DNA of 64,000 nt from Glycomyces lechevalierae (GTDB taxonomy: Bacteria > Actinomycetota > Actinomycetes > Mycobacteriales > Micromonosporaceae), in the NCBI RefSeq assembly GCF_027622945.1, contig NZ_JAPZVQ010000007.1, forward strand, positions 124,001 through 188,000, in the 5' to 3' direction. The position numbers and the translations under genes are program-made. Under the pieces are notes generated by a model. It was not told where the DNA came from and ran no database searches. It was given only the letters and a program-made list of their open reading frames with translations. Below, one piece after another: positions 59,797-64,000 of the stretch. How positions within the stretch are numbered: position 1 is the stretch's first letter; the number at the start of each line of letters is the position of its first letter.

Positions 59797-60068
59797 CGAC
59801 AACTCCCGACGTCGACCGAATGTCCATTGAGAACAGGACGCTGTCCTGTGTAACACGGTGTGGCGGCGAGGTTGCGATCATTCCCGCAGTGTCGTCGCCG
59901 GATACCTGCAACCGCCACCGGGCACCCGCGGCCGCACGTCGGCGCAGCGACCATCCGAAGCCTTCCTCACATTCGAAGGAACCACTTCGATATCCACCAG
60001 GTGTAGTTGAATAAGGACTGTCTTTCCTGACAATAGGCCGTTCGGTCTCTACTGCAAAGGAAGTCCTG
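59797..60068. other. Divergent region, surface-protein and FG-GAP genes
   Basis: This 272-bp stretch must drive both secreted-protein genes. TTGAAT (60007-60012) and CAATAG with an 18-bp spacer are a weak plus-strand promoter candidate. Nothing else is recognised. Confidence 0.35.
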
Positions 60069-61016
60069 ATGGAGCACAGCTCACACGGCGGGTGTCTCGT
60101 CCGGATCCTTCGACGGGTCGCCGCTGCAAGCGCGGGCGTCGTGTGCGCCGCCATCGCCGTCACCCCAGGCACGTCCTCGGCGCAGTCCCCCACCGACGAG
60201 GCCACCGGCACCGGCCCAGTGGAACTCGTGGCCGCCGGGAACTACGACTACAACGGCGACGACCTCGACGACGTCCTGGCCCGCCGGAACCCGGGCGGAA
60301 CCCTGGAGCTCTGGTCGGGCGACGGCTCAGGCGGCTTCATTGACCATGTCACGATCGGTTCGGGCTGGGGCGTCATGAACCTCATCGAGACCGCAGGCGA
60401 TCTCAACGGTGACGGCAAGGCGGACCTCATCGCCCGCGAAGCGTCCACCGGCGCGCTGTACTTCTATGCGGGGACCGGAAGCGGCTTCAGGCCGGCCGTG
60501 CGCATCGGCCGCGGATGGGAAGTCATGAGCGCCATCGTCTCCGGGCACGACTACAACGGCGACGGCAAGACCGACTTCCTCGCCGTCGACGCCACCACCG
60601 GATACCTCTGGCTCTACCCCGGCACCGGCACGGGCACGCACGGCGTCCGGGTCAAGATCGGCTCGAGCTTCAACGAGGTGCGGGAGCTGACCGCAGTCGG
60701 TGACCTCAATGAGGACGGCCTCGCCGACATCGTCGCCGTGGGCAAGAACGACGAGTGCATGTACTTCTACGCGGGACCGGGCAACCAGGGCTTCGAGCCC
60801 CGGGTCCTGTTCGACTGCGGCTGGAGCGTGATGGATTCGGCGGCCTCCGTCGGCGACTTCGACGGCGACGGCCACGCGGACTGGATCGGCCGCGAGACGG
60901 CCACCGGTGTGCTCTACCTGTTCAAAGGCAACGGCACGGGCAGCTACGGCGCCTCACCCGCCCTCGACAGCGGCTGGAACACGATGACGATCGCCTTAAC
61001 AACGCCGCCGCGCTGA
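60069..61016 (+). CDS. Secreted FG-GAP/VCBS beta-propeller protein
   Basis: The protein has 315 residues; ATG 60069 follows AAAGGAAG. The signal peptide ends near SSA-QS (residue 39). The rest is five to six FG-GAP/VCBS blades with calcium-binding DxDGDG loops: DYNGDDLDDVLARR, DLNGDGKADLIAREASTGAL, DYNGDGKTDFLAVDATTGYL, DLNEDGLADIVAVG and DFDGDGHADWIGRETATGVL. No enzymatic domain is present. Such proteins are common in actinomycete secretomes and are often adhesive or of unknown use. It diverges from the sortase-anchored protein, and the broken IS element begins right after it. Confidence 0.85.
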   Translation: MEHSSHGGCLVRILRRVAAASAGVVCAAIAVTPGTSSAQSPTDEATGTGPVELVAAGNYDYNGDDLDDVLARRNPGGTLELWSGDGSGGFIDHVTIGSGWGVMNLIETAGDLNGDGKADLIAREASTGALYFYAGTGSGFRPAVRIGRGWEVMSAIVSGHDYNGDGKTDFLAVDATTGYLWLYPGTGTGTHGVRVKIGSSFNEVRELTAVGDLNEDGLADIVAVGKNDECMYFYAGPGNQGFEPRVLFDCGWSVMDSAASVGDFDGDGHADWIGRETATGVLYLFKGNGTGSYGASPALDSGWNTMTIALTTPPR

Positions 61017-61073
61017 CGCAGGACGTGGCCGACGAGGCAGGCAACGCCGCCTAGGCCGTGTTTGAGAATTGAG

Positions 61074-61125
61074 GAAGCCTCCGGTTGACTCTGTTGTGCT
61101 GCAACAAGGTTCACCCGGAGGCTTC
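61074..61125. repeat. Subterminal hairpin at the IS left end
   Basis: GAAGCCTCCGG (61074-61084) and CCGGAGGCTTC (61115-61125) are perfect 11-bp inverted arms just ahead of the transposase start. Such structures often shield IS transposase genes from outside transcription. Confidence 0.6.
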
Positions 61126-61127
61126 AA

Positions 61128-61860
61128 TTGTCGAGCGTGACAGCACGCAGGGACCTGACCGACCGCCAGTGGGAACGGCTGCGCCGGTGGCTGCCCGAGC
61201 CGAACCGGCTCGGCCGACCGATATCCAGAAGCCGCCGAGTCCTGGTCGACGGCATCGCCTGGCGGGTGCGGACCGGATCGCCCTGGCGCGACCTCCGAAC
61301 CGCTACGGCCCCTGGACCACGGCCTACTGGCTGTTCTGCGCCTGGCAACGATCGGGAGCATAGACGCCGATCTGGCGCTCGCTGCAGGCCCTCGCCCGCG
61401 CCGAACAGCGCCTGAGCTGGACCTTCAGCATCGATTCGACCACCGCCCGGGCACACCTGGCCACAGTCGGCGGGACCGGCAGCACCCCGTCCACGTCATG
61501 GCCGACCGGGCCTACTCCAGCCGGGCCAACCGCGCCTGGCTCCGTGAACACCAGATCAGAGCGACCATTCCAGAGCCTGCCGACCAGATCGCCAACCGAC
61601 GGCTGCGCGGCGCGACAGGCGGTAGGCCACCGGCATTCGACGCTGACCGATACAAGGAACGCTCGACCACCGAGCGCACTATCGCCCGCCTCAAGCAACA
61701 CCGCGCCCTCGCGACCCGATACGACAAACTCGCCGTCCGCTACCTGGCCACCGTCCAGATCGCCGTCAACCACCAGACCCAAAGCCGTCCCGGCGCTCCG
61801 CCAACTGACCCTCGACTACCAACCCACCGGCAAACCCAAAGAACCCACCAGACCTGCATA
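61128..61860 (+). pseudogene. IS5-family transposase, frameshifted and internally deleted
   Basis: The start SSVTARRDLTDRQWERLRRW and VDGIAWRVRTGSPWRDL (about 61128-61275) is in one frame, and RYGPWTTAYWLFCAWQRSG in another. After a stop at 61361 comes WRSLQALARAEQRLSWTFSI and DSTTARAHLATVGG. The catalytic-core middle is missing (roughly 80-100 residues expected). The 3' part reads HVMADRAYSSRANRAWLREH and KERSTTERTIARLKQHRALA, with the second Asp and the Glu of the DDE triad. Several frameshifts plus the deletion make it inactive. Confidence 0.8.
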
Positions 61861-61949
61861 GCAAAACGGGCCGAACCTTTGCAGGTTCGACCTGTTTCCG
61901 ATCTCTCGAGAGATCACACGGTCGGCCCAACACTCGCTTATTCAAACCC

Positions 61950-62155
61950 AACCCCCAGCTAGACGGCCTGCTAGAACGTCTATCCGACCCGTTGCCCGCC
62001 CGGGGCCCCGAAACCGGCCTGTTGGCCCCCGACTCGGGTGGCAGCTCATGCACTATGTGGATCGGATGGAATGAGCCGCGCGCCACGCCGAGAGCCAGAC
62101 GCCCAGTGTCCTTCGTGGTCTTGTCAACGCTGGGTACGGTCCAGGTCCAGCGTCC
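61950..62155. other. Intergenic region right of the IS relic
   Basis: No gene, repeat or clear terminator is recognised here. Confidence 0.4.
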
Positions 62156-64000
62156 TCAGAAGGTCCTCATCGTGAACCTCGCTGGCACTGGCGCGCCCAT
62201 CGCCGCGTAGATCTGCTCCACTTCGCGCCAGTGCCGGCGGGCCGTGACCTCGTCGCCCTCGTCCCGCGCGGCTGATCCCAAGATCCAGAGCGACCAGGAC
62301 TCTCCCCCGCGATGACCGAAGGAGCGGTGACTGTCGAGGGCCTGCCCCGCGAGTTCGCGGGCGCCGTCAGCGGCGCCGCGGCGTAGACGCACCTCGGCCA
62401 GGAGGTTGAGCGCCATGGCCGCGCTGGTCCGGTACTCGCCTTCCCGAGCCAGACTGAAAATCAGATCCGCGTCCACCTCGGCGGCCTCGAGTTCACCGAG
62501 CCCGATCCTCCCGACGGCCCGCTCGATCAGGGCATCGATCCTGACTCTGGTCAATTCGCCGTTCACCACCAACAGCGACTGCGCCGCGGCGGCCACCGCT
62601 CCCTCGTGGCGCCCGAGTCCATTGAGTGCGACAGCGACCGCAATGAGCCCGATTGCCTTGCTCATTCTGTCGCCCCTCAGATCCGCCTGACGGACGACCA
62701 CGTCCGCGTATGCCAGTGCGTCGTCGTACCTCCCCTGCGCGGAATAGAATTCCGACCTGAATTCGGCCGTAGACGCGTCGAGTTTCCGTTCTCCCGCATG
62801 CACCTCGATATCCATGACCTGACCCAGGTAGTCGGCCGCTCCCACCAAACCCAGGCGGGTCGAAACCGAGGCGAGCCTTCGCAGATGTGATGCCTGAAGG
62901 GAGATGTCTCCGATCTCCTCTGCCATTTCGAGCGCCTCTGCGAGCAGTCGCATTTCGACCTGCAATTCACCCATGTCGCCGTGGACGACCGCCAGCGCCC
63001 CGAGGTTCACGCTCGCCGCACGCACCTTGCCGAGAGCGCGATTCATCGCGAGCGCCATCTCGCCTTGCTCGAGTGAGGTCCGTAGCCTCCCTAGGTTCCA
63101 GCAGGCGAGCGCCAAGTCATGGTGCGCCGCTGCCTGGCCGTCCTCCCATCCGACCCGGCGCGACCGTTCGATCGCGCGTTCGGCGTGGCGGACCACGTCC
63201 GTGAAGTCGCGAGCCTTGATGTACGCCGTGGACATGCAGAGTTCGGAGACCGCCTCCCCAGGGAGATTGGCTTCCGCCAGCGCGCCGTTCAACGCCGATT
63301 GACCGAGTGCGAGGAAGTCCGAGGCGCTCATCTCCATCCAGGCGTGGCCGCGGAGCGTATCGGCGAGCCTCCAGGCCACCGAACCGAAACCGTGCTCGCC
63401 GGCGTACCGCGCGACGGCGACGAGGTTTTCCCGTTCGTCGTCGAGCCACTGCGCGGCCTGTACTTCGTCGAGTCTCGGGACACCGGTGGAGCCGTCGGGA
63501 GCCGACAGCCTCGCGTAACGCGGATACCGAGCGCTGCAAGCCGCATCGGCCGTGCCGAGATACCAGTCGAAGAGGCGATTGAGGGCCTCGACTCTCACGG
63601 GGCCCTCAGCTTCGACCAGATCGTTTGCGTAGTCCCTGATCAGATCGTGGAGATAGAGTCTGCCGCGCCCGTCACGATTGACCATGTGCGCGTGCACGAG
63701 CTGTTCGACCGCACGCTCAGTCGCAGCCGTGGACATGTCCGCCAGCACGGTTGCGGCTTCGACGGCAAGGGACCTGACCGGGACGATGCCGAGGAGCCGG
63801 AGCATGCGGCGCGCGTCGTCAGCCAGGGCCTTGTAGGAACCGTCGAATGTGGCCTTGAGCGCGGCATGCGGTCCATCGCCGTGGGGAGGGACCACATGAC
63901 CGCCGGCCTGGTTCGCCGCCGCGATGCGCAGCGCCAGCGGCAGGTATCCGCTGCTGCGGGCCAGCTCGTCCAGTTCCGGATGATCCGACGAGCGGGGGAT
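62156..64000 (-). CDS. NB-ARC/TPR regulator (AfsR/SARP-like), C-terminal part, cut by right edge
   Basis: 614 codons are present and the frame continues past the right edge. The first visible residues include SSGYLPLALRIAAANQAG, the GLPLAL-type block at the end of an NB-ARC ATPase domain. A winged-helix-like stretch follows (ALADDARRMLRLLGIVPVRS ... LYLHDLIRDYANDLVEAEG). The remaining about 450 residues are TPR-like helical repeats. This is the usual C-terminal half of AfsR/BTAD- or LuxR-type pathway regulators. The N-terminal DNA-binding domain lies outside the window, so its class is not determined. Confidence 0.85.
   Translation of the reverse strand: MPRSSDHPELDELARSSGYLPLALRIAAANQAGGHVVPPHGDGPHAALKATFDGSYKALADDARRMLRLLGIVPVRSLAVEAATVLADMSTAATERAVEQLVHAHMVNRDGRGRLYLHDLIRDYANDLVEAEGPVRVEALNRLFDWYLGTADAACSARYPRYARLSAPDGSTGVPRLDEVQAAQWLDDERENLVAVARYAGEHGFGSVAWRLADTLRGHAWMEMSASDFLALGQSALNGALAEANLPGEAVSELCMSTAYIKARDFTDVVRHAERAIERSRRVGWEDGQAAAHHDLALACWNLGRLRTSLEQGEMALAMNRALGKVRAASVNLGALAVVHGDMGELQVEMRLLAEALEMAEEIGDISLQASHLRRLASVSTRLGLVGAADYLGQVMDIEVHAGERKLDASTAEFRSEFYSAQGRYDDALAYADVVVRQADLRGDRMSKAIGLIAVAVALNGLGRHEGAVAAAAQSLLVVNGELTRVRIDALIERAVGRIGLGELEAAEVDADLIFSLAREGEYRTSAAMALNLLAEVRLRRGAADGARELAGQALDSHRSFGHRGGESWSLWILGSAARDEGDEVTARRHWREVEQIYAAMGAPVPARFTMRTF

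Larger units (their letters stand above)
61056..61949 (+). mobile_element. Degenerate IS5-family (IS427-like) insertion sequence
   Basis: A broken transposase is bracketed by weak candidate ends: GGCCGTGTTTGAGAATTGAG on the left and CTCGCTTATTCAAACCC on the right, which pair only partly when inverted. The exact ends and target duplication are uncertain. It lies between the FG-GAP gene and the NB-ARC regulator. Confidence 0.6.

Noticed and set aside
61016-61056. Alternative C-terminus of the FG-GAP protein by frameshift (LNNAAALTQDVADEAGNAA)
   Set aside because: It is protein-like but short and has no repeat signature. The annotated stop follows complete propeller blades, so I do not claim a frameshift.

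Overview
The DNA is uniformly GC-rich, with GC-biased third codon positions, many GTG starts, Tat-type and long Sec-type signal peptides, a LAVTG-type cell-wall sorting signal, and ABC sugar importers without their own ATPase gene. This points to a filamentous actinomycete. A Glycomyces-like or related genus is only a guess. About two thirds of the window is a dense plant cell-wall polysaccharide region.

Layout. (1) 1-9065: a compact cytochrome P450-like gene diverging from an ArsR-type regulator, nhaA, a TetR-MMPL exporter pair with a perfect palindromic operator, a secreted NlpC/P60 hydrolase and a SAM methyltransferase. (2) 9368-25158: a galactan / rhamnogalacturonan-I (RG-I) regulon. One operon carries a binding protein, two permeases and a GH53 endo-galactanase, followed by a LacI regulator. 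A second cluster carries a CBM13-tagged alpha/beta hydrolase, a PL11 RG lyase, two CBM13-CE12 RG acetylesterases and a second, larger GH53. Both start at strong promoters whose +1 region carries near-identical 16-bp LacI-type operators. (3) 25172-30867: two more LacI regulators and a large GH39-like enzyme with CBM35 and AbfB modules. The second LacI gene and the enzyme share an AGCGAACCGGTTCGCT-type operator. (4) 30992-42247: an NAD-binding protein, a dehydrogenase/isomerase pair, a GH74 xyloglucanase, a 28-codon deletion scar of an ABC importer, GH36 alpha-galactosidase, a DUF5060/DUF5605 putative glycosidase and an orphan binding protein. (5) 42368-51398: two GH43, a lone CBM13 lectin, two GH62 arabinofuranosidases and a GH5_4-type endoglucanase with CBM46, arranged around an inverted duplication. 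(6) 51594-64000: an arylamine N-acetyltransferase relic, a Roco (LRR-Roc-COR) GTPase, a 1538-residue sortable surface protein with CBM13 and DUF11 repeats, an FG-GAP protein, a broken IS5-type element, and the C-terminal part of an NB-ARC/TPR regulator cut by the right edge.

How it works together (inference). Secreted PL11, CE12 and the alpha/beta hydrolase open and de-esterify RG-I. The two GH53 enzymes cut galactan side chains, and the ABC importer takes up galacto-oligosaccharides, probably energised by an ATPase encoded elsewhere. GH43, GH62 and the GH39-like protein remove arabinose or related side chains. GH74 and GH5_4-CBM46 attack xyloglucan or beta-glucan, while cytoplasmic GH36 and the DUF5605 protein finish imported oligomers. 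The most unusual signals are the importer deletion scar at 36481-36567, the inverted duplication that appears to have produced a chimeric GH62, and the single operator shared by the galactan and RG-I operons.
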